This document shows, one piece after another, positions 10,693-21,156 of a DNA stretch of 64,000 nucleotides. Position 1 is the first letter of the stretch, and each line of letters starts with the position of its first letter. The notes under the pieces are model-generated. The model had not been told where the DNA came from and searched no databases. It worked only from the letters and a program-made list of their open reading frames with translations. Location of the stretch: NCBI GenBank assembly GCA_963921935.1, contig OY998177.1, forward strand, positions 105,659,515-105,723,514, in the 5' to 3' direction. The DNA comes from Galeruca laticollis (lineage: Eukaryota > Arthropoda > Insecta > Coleoptera > Chrysomelidae). The position numbers and the translations under genes were made by a program.

Positions 10693-11248
10693 TATTCTCG
10701 CTGTAAAAGTTAACTTTTTTGGTGTCAGATAGTTTCCAAAATGCTTCATGAATGCGTGCTCTATCTTCTTCGGTAATTTTTTTGGTACACTGATATTTAC
10801 AACTGCAACTAAATTTAATTATTTTCTTCTCGTGCAAGTTGCTTTTAATATCTTCATACTCTTGTCCGGCTTCTCTTTTCTGCTTTCGAACATTTTGCTT
10901 CCAGCTATCAGGATTACGAATTCTCTTTCGGGTTTTATTTTTCTGTGTTTCATTCATATCGATAACAAGAACAGCTGTATTGGATCCAGGTATAATGATT
11001 CCATCCTCAAGTTCGATATACATGGACATTATGTTACTTCTATCATCTTTAGTAACAGCGGGACTATCCGTACTATTCATGTTAAGATCATGTGAAGAAC
11101 TGCTTTTAGCCTGTTCTACATTTTTTTCTACCGCGCTTTCTGTATGAGTGAACGACGACTCGTCTTCATCTGTTGGCAATAAAAATTCATAAACCTCGTC
11201 CAAAATTCTGAAATTATAAAAACAAGTGAACACCGGTATACCCAACAT
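10649..11248 (-). CDS. Unrecognised protein with a cysteine motif, transposon-associated type
   Basis: A 199-residue open frame. The N-terminal half is acidic and Ser-rich. The middle has RKRIRNPDSWKQNVRKQKREAGQEY, then FSCSCKYQCTKKITEEDRARI and HEAFWKLSDTKKVNFY. The pattern 'NP..W..N.RK..R..G..Y ... C.C...C...I.EE.R..I...FW.L.D...... F' is one I associate with poorly characterised insect proteins often linked to mobile elements; this is recall, not a search result. Function is unknown. The start is uncertain: the first Met (11248) lies only 135 bases from the PIF element's left end, and a downstream Met is possible. The uninterrupted frame of this length in AT-rich DNA suggests a real, fairly young ORF or exon. 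Confidence 0.5.
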   Translation of the reverse strand: MLGIPVFTCFYNFRILDEVYEFLLPTDEDESSFTHTESAVEKNVEQAKSSSSHDLNMNSTDSPAVTKDDRSNIMSMYIELEDGIIIPGSNTAVLVIDMNETQKNKTRKRIRNPDSWKQNVRKQKREAGQEYEDIKSNLHEKKIIKFSCSCKYQCTKKITEEDRARIHEAFWKLSDTKKVNFYSENIKRTLTARKRTKRV

Positions 11249-11575
11249 GCATTACGCAAAAATTAACGATATAGATATAGAATTAAAAGTCGCAAATACA
11301 TTTAATAGGTTCCGGGATTTACAACGGCGTTTCTGCTTGAGATACCTTATAATTCAGTGGCAGAATTCCGCAATCTACCTTAAGGTGGGTCCAAACATAG
11401 AACAAAACTTCGTATCGTAACTCCGTCGCGCAACAATTGTTTGTTACCATCGAAGATACGGCGTGTCAACAAATATAGCGTATCAATACATCGTCGCGTA
11501 TCTTTTAAACGGGACATTTTGCCGTTCCGTCTTTACTAAAACAGAACAATTAAGTTAGTCTTTTTCTTGTGTGCA

Positions 11576-13607
11576 ATGGAGGTTGTTGCAGCAGCTTAAA
11601 TATACATGCATTACTTAGTTAAAAAAAATAAAAAAAGACGCGCAGAAAGACGCTGGTGGCAGACCCGGTTGTATACTAATAGAAGTGTGTACAGCGGAAA
11701 TAATTTACTGTTGGATTTAAAATTTCAGGCAACTAGTGGCCTTTACAAAAATTTTACTAGAATGTCTCTAACAGACTTCGATTACTTGATTAATTTAATT
11801 GGACCCAAAATAGCACGAAAAGATACTAGATGGAGAACGGCAATTTCTGTTCCAGAAAGGTTGGCAGTAACAATTCGATTTCTGACGACTAGTGACTCTT
11901 TCACCAGTCTACAATACTTTTTTAAAATTTCTAAACAATCGATAAGTGCTATAGTTCCTGAAGTGTGCTAAGCCATTATAGAAGGATTAAAAGAAAATAT
12001 ACAGGTAAGAAACTGTTTTAATAAAGAAGTATAATAAACACACATTAAACAAAACAGATGTTTATCTTAAATTCTTTAATTCAATATCGGGCATATCCAA
12101 TAGTTGGCGTGGTGAAGAATTGACTGGAGTACTGCGACTTGAATGATCCGAAATACTAGAATTAGCATAACTATATGCTGGAGATGGTACCAGTGAATGC
12201 TGTTGAGTAAAACTGGAAGCTTGGCTATCCTGATACTGTTCAAATTGAGAATGTTGGGGCACATAATTTGCAAAGACTGACTGAAGAGTATGATTGCGAA
12301 TGATAAAAATTGGTTGAACTTTGTTCGAGATGGGTCTTGTCTGCTTGAAACAAAATTAACATAATATCTTGTTGTACAGTACTTTGTAATTCAAGAGAAT
12401 ATTTGGCCAGTTTTTTAGCCACAAGATTTCCAAATATTTGACATTCGTTTTGCTCCTGTGGGTTTCTAGCGTTTGCTGATGCTTCTGACAGTATTTTAAA
12501 AGCTTTATCTAACTTCTCAGAATCTTCATTCCTCTTTTGGCGTTTCCTACTAGGTGTCGCTTCATCGCTTTTCTTTTCGGTACTAGGTGTTGCTTTTCTT
12601 TTCGGTTAATTTTCTATACTTTCCCGATTCTCATGTACAGCAGAATTTTTATCGTTATCTGCTAATGTTCCTTCATCACCCGATATTTCCTTTTCATCAT
12701 TATCTTCTTCTTCGTGTACTATCATCTGAAATTAAAGATAAGTTATAATAAGTATTTAATAAACAAACTTATTTAGAAAATAAAAATATGTCCTATTTTT
12801 GGCGCACTGTGTAATTTGTTTTAATTTTTACAGATACCTTCAACACCAGAAAGATGGTTAGAAGTGGCAAAACAGTTTGAGGACACCTGGAACTTTCCAC
12901 ATTGTCTGGGTGCTTAAGATGGGAAGCATGTTGTTCTACAAGCTCCAATTAACACCGGAAGCGAGTTCTTTAATTACAAATCAACATTTAGTGTAGTTCT
13001 TTTTGCCCTAGTGGATGCTAATTATAACTTTTCGTATGTTGATGCTGTAGGCCAAGGAAGAATTTCAGATGGTGGTATCTTTAAAAACTGCTTGCCTTAC
13101 AAAAAATTGGAGCGAAATGACTCGAATTCACCTGAACCAGAAGCTTTACATGGCAGGCAACAGTCGTTACTAAAACCGTTTTCGGGAATACATCCTAAAG
13201 GATCATTGCAAAGAGTGTTTAACTACAGATTATCTCGCGCACGAAGTACTGTAGAAAATGTATTTGGCATCGCCTCAGCCGTTTTAAGAGTACTTCGTAA
13301 ACCGATGTTACTTGAACCCAGAAAAGCTGAATTAGTTATAATGGCAATAGCTCATCCACATAATTTTTTAAAAGAAAGTTCCACATCTTAAGCTTTGTAT
13401 ACGCCACATGGAACATTCGATACAGAAATTGATGGAAAGCTTGTAGAAGGAAAGTATAAAACTATAACTAATGAACCAATGTCTTTTTTATTTCCAATTA
13501 GAAATATTCCCAGAAGACCAACCGAAAATGTAACACGAATTAGAGACGAATTGTCATCGTACTTTCAAAACGAAAATCGACTTTTGTGGCAAGATAATTA
13601 TACGTAA
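11576..13607 (+). pseudogene. PIF/Harbinger nuclease (HARBI1-like transposase), one intron
   Basis: The DDE nuclease cuts and inserts the element. Exon 1 (11576-12004) starts at an ATG, meets a TAA after seven codons, and resumes with FDYLINLIGPKIARKDTRWR and SVPERLAVTIRFLTT. A GTAAGA donor at 12005 and a TTTTACAG acceptor ending at 12833 join KENIQ to IPSTPERW in frame. Exon 2 has LGA-stop-DGKHVVLQAP (catalytic D retained, the usual I replaced by TAA at 12915), VDANYNFSYVDAVGQGRISD (second D) and RLSRARSTVENVFGI (catalytic E), then FLKESSTS, a stop and a TPHGTFDTE tail to 13607. Four nonsense codons in all, yet all three acidic catalytic residues remain. Confidence 0.9.
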
Positions 13608-14031
13608 TTCGTTTTATACTTACGGTGCTTTGTGTTTCCCGAACCTTGTTTTTGTCCCAAAGGAATAGCAAACTTTTAATGGCAAACCAACTACTTTCAT
13701 AGATATCTGAAAGCCCTGTAATAAATAAAAATAAAATTAGTAATTGAAAAGTAAATAAACAAAATAGAAAAGAAATTAATTTTCAATTATTCAAACTTAC
13801 CTTTACCCGTACCGTGGCTCTTTTTAATTTCTGCTTTCTCTCGCCTAAGTCCTGACAGAAGAACATTAATTTTTTTTGCATTCATCTACTGTTGTCCGAA
13901 ACAGCAAGTTCTTCCCAAGCATCATGCTTCTTTATTTTATTATAGTATTTGGGATGTTCTGCATCCCACAAAATTTCTTTGCTACGATAACTATTTATGA
14001 AATCCAGGGTAGATTATTCTGTCCACTCCAT
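12062..14031 (-). pseudogene. MADF-domain accessory protein of the PIF/Harbinger element, three exons, antisense to the nuclease
   Basis: PIF/Harbinger elements need a Myb/SANT- or MADF-type partner for DNA binding and nuclear import. Exon 1 (14031-13801) encodes MEWTE, a stop, then STLDFINSYRSKEILWDAEH, YYNKIKKHDAWEELAV and RERKQ-like residues ending KSHGTGKG. A GTAAGT donor at 13800 and TTACAG acceptor at 13716 join it in phase to exon 2 (13715-13624; LSDIYESSWFAIKSLLFLWD). A GTAAGT donor leads to exon 3 (12725-12062), with PSRKRQKRNEDSEKLDKAF and a Gln/Ser-rich tail. Two stops and one frameshift (about 12250) break it. Exon 3 lies inside the nuclease intron and nuclease exon 2 lies inside this gene's second intron, so the two genes interlock on opposite strands. 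Confidence 0.8.
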
Positions 14032-14283
14032 GTTTTCAACTGAATAAACAAAACGAAAAATAAATCGCAACTGTGCACCGCAGACCCGTCCAGATATTAT
14101 GCTAACAAGTGGTGCAACATCAGTGCGTATCATTTCTTTGATGCGGCGTCAAAAAACTGACAACCGATGGAACGCCAAGATATTCCTATCTTCTGGTGTT
14201 ACGGTGTTACGCAGTGCCGGCTATACTTGTTACGCGACGGCGTTACGATACGAAGTTTTGTTATATGTCTGTACGCACCTTTA

Positions 14284-15400
14284 GACTTTTGAGTTTTGTT
14301 AGTATAGTCAGTATTTTTCATATTTTTTCTTATTTTTGAATTGTGTCACTTTGTCATTTGTCCGTAATATTGTAAAAAAATTTCATGGCAATAAAGCTTA
14401 TAAGGTATTTTCTCAGGAAGGATTTTGAATGTGAACAATGATATTTTGCGTTTTAGATCATTTAAAACGTTTTATGAAAAATCAATTTTTTCTTGAACAA
14501 AACGATCGGAAATAAATTCCTATTCAAACATTCAAATGGATAAAAACATCACGTTATTTTAAATATTCAAATAAACAGTTTGAAGCACGAAATTAAGTAC
14601 AACATTGATATCAGTAGTTCGTGAAAACCAAAATCACAATGGGTAGTAATCAATATTTTATTTTCATATTTTTACCGTAATTCATAGCAAATTTGCCTAA
14701 AAATAGCAATACATTGGATGATAATTTTCAAAACATAGGGTGAAAAATCAGTAGCTCTTTGTTGTGAATCCCGTTAATCAACTATTTTATCATGTATGTT
14801 GAGTTTTTGTTACTTTATTTTATAATACACTCTCAAATTGTATTAATTATCTATTATAATTCGATAAACAAGAGCCAACATGCCAAATTATTTTTTGCCA
14901 TTTATAGGGTGATAACGAAATCACAATTCGTATTGTGATAAATTTATACATAAAATCAGAATTTTGTTTTGACGTGAAATATTTTTGTATGCAAAATGAA
15001 ATGTTTGTAGTAGTTCATCATATCAGAGAAATTGACCAAGAGTTGTGGTCTAGTATGATCTGGTTCAAGTTCTACGTCATTATCTACCAATATTTCACTG
15101 AAACTCTCTAACAGAGTGAGATCCAGACCTTGCCAGACATATGTTCAAGTATAAAGGCTAGGCATTTTTGTGTTCAACTCACTACAGAGGCTCATGGGTA
15201 ACAAACCTTTATTAACGAAGACAGATAGAAATCAGGTGAAAAAGTCTCCTAAAGTATGCTCGAAAAGTGCTTGTCAGAACAGGGGGGTGAGCAGGAAAAG
15301 TGTTATGTTTGGAATAACAACTTGAGGTGGAAAGTCAGATTTAATGTTTATTTTTTTATTTTTTCAGCCATTGTCTATCCATTGAACATAGGTCTCTCAT
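14284..15400. other. Gene-free AT-rich stretch
   Basis: No open frame longer than chance and no recognised motif. A few short phrases recur loosely (for example 'accaaaatcacaat' at 14630 and 'acgaaatcacaat' at 14914), but I see no element structure. Confidence 0.45.
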
Positions 15401-15650
15401 ATTTGACCATACCCAGGTAGCACATACATATTGGCCGAATATTGGTTGAATATAGTCAATAGAATGGGACAATATAGATTTTATTGCATTAGCCCAATTT
15501 AAAATGTTAACATTTTGCGATGTTGTTACAATATCAATAAGATATATTGGCCCCATATGGAAAATCAGGTAATTCGCCAATGTACTCATGACATTGTTTA
15601 TTTATTATTTTCCCAAATTGTCCAACATTGGCAATATCTTGGTGTCCTAT

Positions 15651-15750
15651 TGTAATGTTATTCTAATTTATTTAAACAATAAACGGGTGGGATGAATTCT
15701 AAACACACGGTATGGCTACTTACTAATTTGTTTAAATAAGATAAGTCGTA
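15651..15750 (-). repeat. Inverted LTR fragment related to the solo LTR at 24714-25178
   Basis: TGTAATGTTATT... followed by TTTAAACAATAAACGGGTGG and ACACACGGTATGGCTACTTA is the reverse complement, with few mismatches, of 25090-25178. It is the 3' end of the same LTR family, here in the opposite orientation. The homology fades near 15750. Confidence 0.75.
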
Positions 15751-16287
15751 AATAGTTATAAAAAAACAGTGCGTATCCGTTTAGTTTTAAAGTAAAAAGT
15801 ATTTCTGCACTGAAAATATGCATCCAAAAGCAAGAAAAACTTAGCGTAGACAAAAAACAGACTCTTGTGCTAATCGCTAAGACCTACCTTGAAACAATCC
15901 TACTAATGGCTGTAAAAAATACGTGTATTTTAAATATTTACTCAGAACTATTACATCACAAGTTGTAGAACCTTCTGGGCACCATTTTTGAAAGTTATTG
16001 AAATAGGTAAAATGAAAGCCCAAATTTAAATTAAACATCTATTTCAAAAAAAATTTATTCTCAAAATTCAAATTGGGTATACTAATAATATTGACATGAA
16101 AATAAAAGTACTTCTAATTCTAATTACTTCTGGCGTTACAGTGTAATTAAAAAAATTAAAAAAAAAACTAATATATTTCTACCAGTTTTTTGACATCTAT
16201 TGTCCCAGATACAAGACTCAAAATATTTACCTGAAAATTATAAAAATTTTGAAATAAAATGTATGAACACTTGGATTAACTACATAC

Positions 16288-16864
16288 CATATTTTCATAG
16301 AAGTGACCATCTTCCAAATTATTTTCAAAGTTATTCAGATCTTCCTAGTTATCAAATGGAGGCTTACACTCAGGTTCCTTCATCATATTTGTAGGATATT
16401 TTTGAGCTAACAGAGTTAAATGTTCATTTACTTGGATTATATCTGTTTTAATTTGTTTTATATCATACTCGTATTGTAAAGGTCCAAAGCTCTTAACAAG
16501 TTGTTTTTCTACATTCTCCATTAATCTTCCACAATCTAAAAAAAGTTATATAACTATGATGAGTTACTTACTGTGACATTGCAGAAGTGTCATATCCCCA
16601 GCCATATTAGGTACATTTGAAGATTCATCAGTTGTTATGAGGAGATTGTTTGTTTCTTCACTGTTACCAGAATCCGAGGAAAATGATGATGCATACTCTA
16701 ATTTCCTCAACTAATTTTAAATCAGTTACAGTAGCCTTACAAGTCGCTGGATATTCTGAATATGTAGTATTTATATTTTTGCTACCATTGACACGCCAAG
16801 TATTTGGTATAAAATCACACTTGTTTCCTCTATTCCAGATAAATATGTCCCAAAATAATTCCAT
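16288..16864 (-). pseudogene. DUF4806-like protein gene fragment, two exons seen
   Basis: Exon a (16864-16572) starts MELFWDIFIWNRGNKCDFIP with TWRVNG, a form of the 'V.F...N.V..VP..W' start seen in DUF4806-type insect proteins; after TVTDLKLVEEIR a one-base frameshift leads to YASSFSSDSGNSEETNNLL and ends LLQCH. A GTAAGT donor and a TTTTTTAG acceptor (16536-16538) join phase-consistently to exon b (16535-16288): NCGRLMENVEKQLVKSF, the coiled ...YDIKQIKTDIIQVNEHLTLL, and EDLNNFENNLEDGHFYENM ending at a GTATGT donor. The last block resembles the start of DUF4806. The C-terminal exon was not found with confidence. One stop and one frameshift mark it as damaged. The family's function is not known; the name is a tentative match from memory. 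Confidence 0.45.
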
Positions 16865-16869
16865 TTTGA

Positions 16870-18100
16870 TCTAAATATAAGCTTAATTTAAAAAAAACGC
16901 ATATATTGCGAATTTCCTGAACAAGTTAATTCTGATATAAATTTATAGTTGTTAATTTTAATAAACATACATTTACTACTAAATTCTTGAACACCAGCAG
17001 TAAATAAATACATATCTTCTATATACTTCTTAACAATATACATCAAACTCATTGGTTTTTGAGGTATAACAAGTATAAAGTACAAGAAACAACAATTAAA
17101 GAAACTGGACATATTCATTAACCATAAACAAGTGTTAAATACCAAGCAATATTATTCAAAATTTACATTTGTTTATACCACTAGAAAAGTTTAGTAATTC
17201 CACAACAATATACTATAATAAAAATTGGATCGTTAGTTATAAAATGAACAATGAAAATTCAGTTTATTCACTTTAAAACATTATCAAGTACCTACTAAAA
17301 TTAGTACAAATCTACAAATACACAAGTAAGATATTTAACATTTTTAATATAATAACAAATATACCATGTCCAGGTTTTCGCTTAGATGTTATTTTTGTTG
17401 GCACATGTACCTACAAGTACTAACCTATATAATGTGAAATATATTTCACAATTTTATGATAAATAAATAGGAGAATATAATGGTCTACACAGAACAAACA
17501 TGAGGTAGGTATGTATATTGTAAATCACCACATGTACCTATGTTTTTCATATCATTTGTGATACAGCATATTGAGTACTCGTTATATTTTTAGTTATATT
17601 CTAGTGTGAAAATGGTTATATAGGTATGTATTGTTAACCAGAAAAATCAAACGAGTTAAGAAAACTCCGCTAGATAATAACAATGAGATTTCAATACCTG
17701 TTTGAAAGTAAAAGTGAGAAGACTGTATGGTTCTTTATAAACCAAATTGAACTTTAGAGTAACTGACAAATCAACAATGTACCTAATCATTTGTTATGAT
17801 AAAACATTTACCAGTAAAGCGTGTGTGGATTTGGTGAAGATAACCTCACTTCAGTTCTTACTCCTCAGTAAATTATCTTTATTTTATATCTACGAAATAA
17901 TAATTATATGCAATGCAATCACTTTTATCAATATTTGTCAAGTGGATCTTACCGATTACAAAAAGCACCCCGCAATCACACAAAACACGACACAACACCT
18001 TCCTTAAGACGCACTAAAATTAAAATAAAATGGCGTTCGGGCTGACGACCGCTGCTCCGTTCGTGCTTGTAAATATCGATTAGAGATGTGTGGCCAATGA
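16870..18100. other. Gene-free stretch upstream of the DUF4806-like exons
   Basis: No supportable gene. An 86-codon plus-strand frame (17747-18007) has no recognisable motif and AT-driven composition. A more GC-rich segment at 18030-18065 (atggcgttcgggctgacg) might be an upstream exon or promoter remnant of the minus-strand gene, but nothing shows this. Confidence 0.4.
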
Positions 18101-18511
18101 TATGGATTATATCCCATAAAGGCAATATGGGCAAATTAATACTACAGGAATATTGTATAATCTACATCTAATAATGTTGGCCCAGCCTCAAACATTTGAT
18201 ATTAAAAATAATCCGTAACTTCTACATTGAATTATTATAATTTTAGGAATATGTATCAATTATAATATGCCAATATTGTAACAATGTTGTATATAAATTG
18301 AACATTGAATATAGTATTCCCAAAGTATATAAATATTGTTACAATATTATTTCTTTTGTACATTGGTTGAATATTAAAAACACAATATCGGCGTATTATA
18401 GTTAAACTTACATTGTACCTATTATCAACATCTAATATTGGTTGTCTAAACCAAAACTTTTTTACATTCAAAATTACCGGTAATTTCTATATCGATTTAT
18501 CGTTGGTGTGG

Positions 18512-18513
<2 letters not shown>

Positions 18514-18590
<77 letters not shown>
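18514..18590. repeat. (TA)n microsatellite
   Basis: An uninterrupted run of about 38 TA units ending exactly where the long palindrome begins. Confidence 0.95.
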
Positions 18591-18591
<1 letters not shown>

Positions 18592-19041
18592 CAAAAACAG
18601 AATTAGCGGGCATATCACGCAAAAGAGGTTACAGAGAATGAGTGGTAACCGTAGACATGCATGTTTCTGGCTCATTAGCCTTCATCGGTACGGCATAACC
18701 AAGAAAAGGTGTTCAACTTGGGAGCAAGGATGTTAATTGAAACATGAGAAAACACAAACAACGGATTTCAACAAGATAACCAAACGCACATTTGTGCCTT
18801 CAAATGGAAGATCCCGAGTTTTCAGGACAACAAGGCACAAATGTGCGTTTGGTTATCTTGTTGAAATCCGTTGTTTGTGTTTCCTCATGTTTCAATTAAC
18901 ATCCTTGCTCCCAAGTTGAACACCTTTTCTTGGTTATGCCGTACCGATGAAGGCTAATGAGCCAGAAACATGCATGTCTACGGTTACCACTCATTCTCTG
19001 TAACCTCTTTTGCGTGATATGCCCGCTAATTCTGTTTTTGT
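18591..19041. repeat. Near-perfect palindrome, 210-bp arms around a 31-base spacer
   Basis: Left arm 18591-18800 and right arm 18832-19041 are reverse complements with no indels and a single mismatch that I could find (catgagAaaacac against catgagGaaacac). The 31-base spacer is caaatggaag...ggacaac. The arms contain no recognised coding sequence. The left flank is a pure (TA)n tract; on the right 46 bases separate the arm from another (TA)n tract. The near identity means either a recent inverted duplication, a foldback element, or an assembly artefact. Confidence 0.95.
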
Positions 19042-19086
19042 TTTATATTTCACGCGTTATTCTTTCATCTTTTCATTGATTATTAG

Positions 19087-19087
<1 letters not shown>

Positions 19088-19161
<74 letters not shown>
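19088..19161. repeat. (TA)n microsatellite with CA interruptions
   Basis: About 37 dinucleotides, mainly TA with interspersed ACA, on the right side of the palindrome. Confidence 0.9.
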
Positions 19162-20257
19162 GTTATTAATACAGATCCTCTATCTAAATTTTAAAGAAAA
19201 CATCAAAATAAGGAAAAGTATGTATATTTGTATGTAATATTTGTGATACACACTGTATAATCAATAATTTGAAAGATTCAATATACAAATATAATTTGAC
19301 ATTTCAATTTCGGATGACAATAATGCCGAATATACTTAATGATAGACAGATTTTATAACGATTTGAAAACAAAAATACAGATGTCTCTGCTAGCAAAATT
19401 GCAATTATAATAAAAGAATGAAAATCTCTCTTTGTTATAGGAAAACATAAATTTGTATTTTAAAAAAAAAGAATTTTTGGTAACCAAAGTAGAGGAGATA
19501 TATTTATGTATAAAGTTTAGGCAGTTGAATTTGAGATCCCCACGAGACAACATCACAATAAAAGTTGTCTCAAATTTATTTAAGAATATAATAGTAATTA
19601 TATGAATATATTATCAGATAATAAAAACCTTGCATTGTAAAGCCAGTGCTTGTATAATTCGCAAAGAATTACATCGTTAAAGTGCAAGTGATTTTCCGGT
19701 TTCTAAATTATAAATTTAGAAAGTGTTGCTGAATTCTAAATACGTTTTAGAATACGAACGAGTTAACCAGTATCTAGTTGGTGAGTCCTGTCCAGTTTAT
19801 TTACATTATTTCTCGAGAATTAATAGGCCTTTCTTAAATATATTTCAAAAATAGATGCATCTTATGACAATAAATTTGATCTAAATCACAGTAACGTTAC
19901 TCATATAAAATTCAACGCCAAGTGAAGAAAATTTTCGGAATAGACATCTTGCACGGAAATTTGCGTATTTGACATTGATATACATCAAGTATAAAATCAG
20001 ACATTTTGAAATTTTGATAAAAATATTTAGCTAGTAGATTTCTAATATAGGTTGTTTTAGTATTAAGGTTGATAGAAAATTCTATATTTGTTTTTCGTTT
20101 ATAATATTTTTGAAAAGTTATAATTTTTTTTTGTAATTTGTTATCTGATCATATATTATATAAATTTGAATTCCAACTCACTTTGGTACTCATTTCATAT
20201 CTATTCTCATTGTGTTTGATAATTTTCATGCTATAGAAAATTTGATATGAGAATGGC
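19162..20257. other. AT-rich stretch upstream of the gypsy gag tail, no gene seen
   Basis: No supportable ORF. The part from about 19640 to 19800 (tgcattgtaaagccagtgc ... ttggtgagtcctgtccag) is less AT-rich and may be an LTR/leader remnant of the gypsy element whose gag tail and protease follow. No second LTR copy proves it. Confidence 0.35.
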
Positions 20258-21153
20258 AATAGAAACAATGATAATAAGTACTTTGAAAATAAAAGAGATC
20301 CTAGAAATTTGGACAGAAGAAACGGTAATGAAGACAGAGTTGAAAATTGGCGACAGGATAGATGGATAGGAACAAATAATTATCATGATCGAAGAAATGA
20401 TGATAGAAGCAATAGTATCCAAGAAAACCATGAAAGAAACTATGATAGAAGATATCAAGAAATAGAAGACAGAAAACAAGTAAACATAATACAAGAGCAA
20501 GAAAAAAATGATGATCACAGTCAAACTGTAAATAAAAATTTTACATAAACCGCTTTCACGTACATAATATTATTTTTTCTAAGTACGAACATCCAAGAGA
20601 ATTTGTTGATATTGGGGAAATTGGGGAAATGCATGATAATTTAAGTTTAATATTCATTAAAGGTAAAATACAAAATATAGAATGTAAAATTCTGATAGAT
20701 ACAGGATCAGAAGTAACGTTGATAAGTGGAAGGATTATAGACAAGTGTAAGAAAAATAATATTATAGTGGTAAATACAAATAAATTATCAATAGTGGGAG
20801 CGAATAATAAAAAACTATATGATACAAGTAAAATGATAATTGAAGAATTACAATTAGGAAATAATTCGTTTAAAGTACAAATGTTGGTCGAAAAGAATTT
20901 AATTTTTGATATAGTATTGGGGTCCGATGAATTAGACAATCACAAAATGATTATCAATTATAAAGAAAAGTTGGTGAATTGTAAAGGAGAAGATATTGAT
21001 TTCCTCAAACAAGAAACAAACAAATTAGAAGAAGATACTTTTTATATAATGAATCAAATCAATGAAGAACATAAAATAGATTTAAATTTGTGTGAACAAA
21101 AATATGTGAAAATAGTAATGGAATACCGTCTCCTCAAGTTGATGAATCTGTAG
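20258..21153 (+). pseudogene. Ty3/gypsy gag tail and retropepsin-like aspartic protease
   Basis: The first part (to 20548) encodes a polar gag C-terminus rich in Arg, Asn and Asp (NWRQDRW, DRRNDDR, NYDRRYQE), in place of a zinc knuckle. After a frame change the protease follows: EHPREFVDIGEIGE, then ILIDTGSEVTLIS (active-site DTG), FDIVLGSDELDNHKMIINY, the usual 'LG.D.L....IDY' second block of retropepsins. It would cleave the Gag-Pol precursor. The RT expected downstream is missing: from about 21115 the sequence becomes piggyBac-like and the frame stops at 21153. A separate gypsy RNase H/integrase piece of similar codon use lies at 41740. Confidence 0.8.
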
Positions 21154-21156
21154 GTC

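Larger units (their letters stand above)
11383..14280 (+). mobile_element. Complete PIF/Harbinger DNA transposon with TIRs and TTA target duplication
   Basis: The left end begins AGGTGGGTCC and the right end finishes GTACGCACCT. Read inward, both ends share ACATAxAACAAAACTTCGTA followed by TCGTAACxCCGTCGCGxAACAA, giving imperfect TIRs of about 50 bp (11383-11435 and 14228-14280). The trinucleotide TTA flanks both ends (11380-11382 and 14281-14283), as expected for Harbinger insertion. Inside are the two genes typical of the superfamily: a nuclease (plus strand) and a MADF DNA-binding partner (minus strand). The element is structurally whole at 2,898 bp, but both genes carry stops. Confidence 0.92.
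15410..18470 (-). mobile_element. Candidate DNA element with CCAATATTG-type subterminal repeats and a spliced gene
   Basis: Two similar repeat fields (15410-15650 and 18100-18470) are full of related short units: ATATTGGCC, GAATATTGGTTGAATAT, TTGTTACAATATC, CCAACATTGG on the left, and CCAATATTGTAACAATG, TTGTTACAATATTA, ACATTGGTTGAATATT on the right. Between them are a small LTR fragment and a minus-strand gene with intact splice signals. The paired repeat fields around one gene suggest an element, but I could not align clean TIRs or a target duplication. This is inference. Confidence 0.35.

Noticed and set aside
18487..18675. ORFs made of repeated IYIYIY, also at 19010-19237 and 61009-61311
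   Set aside because: They are translations of (TA)n microsatellites, not proteins.
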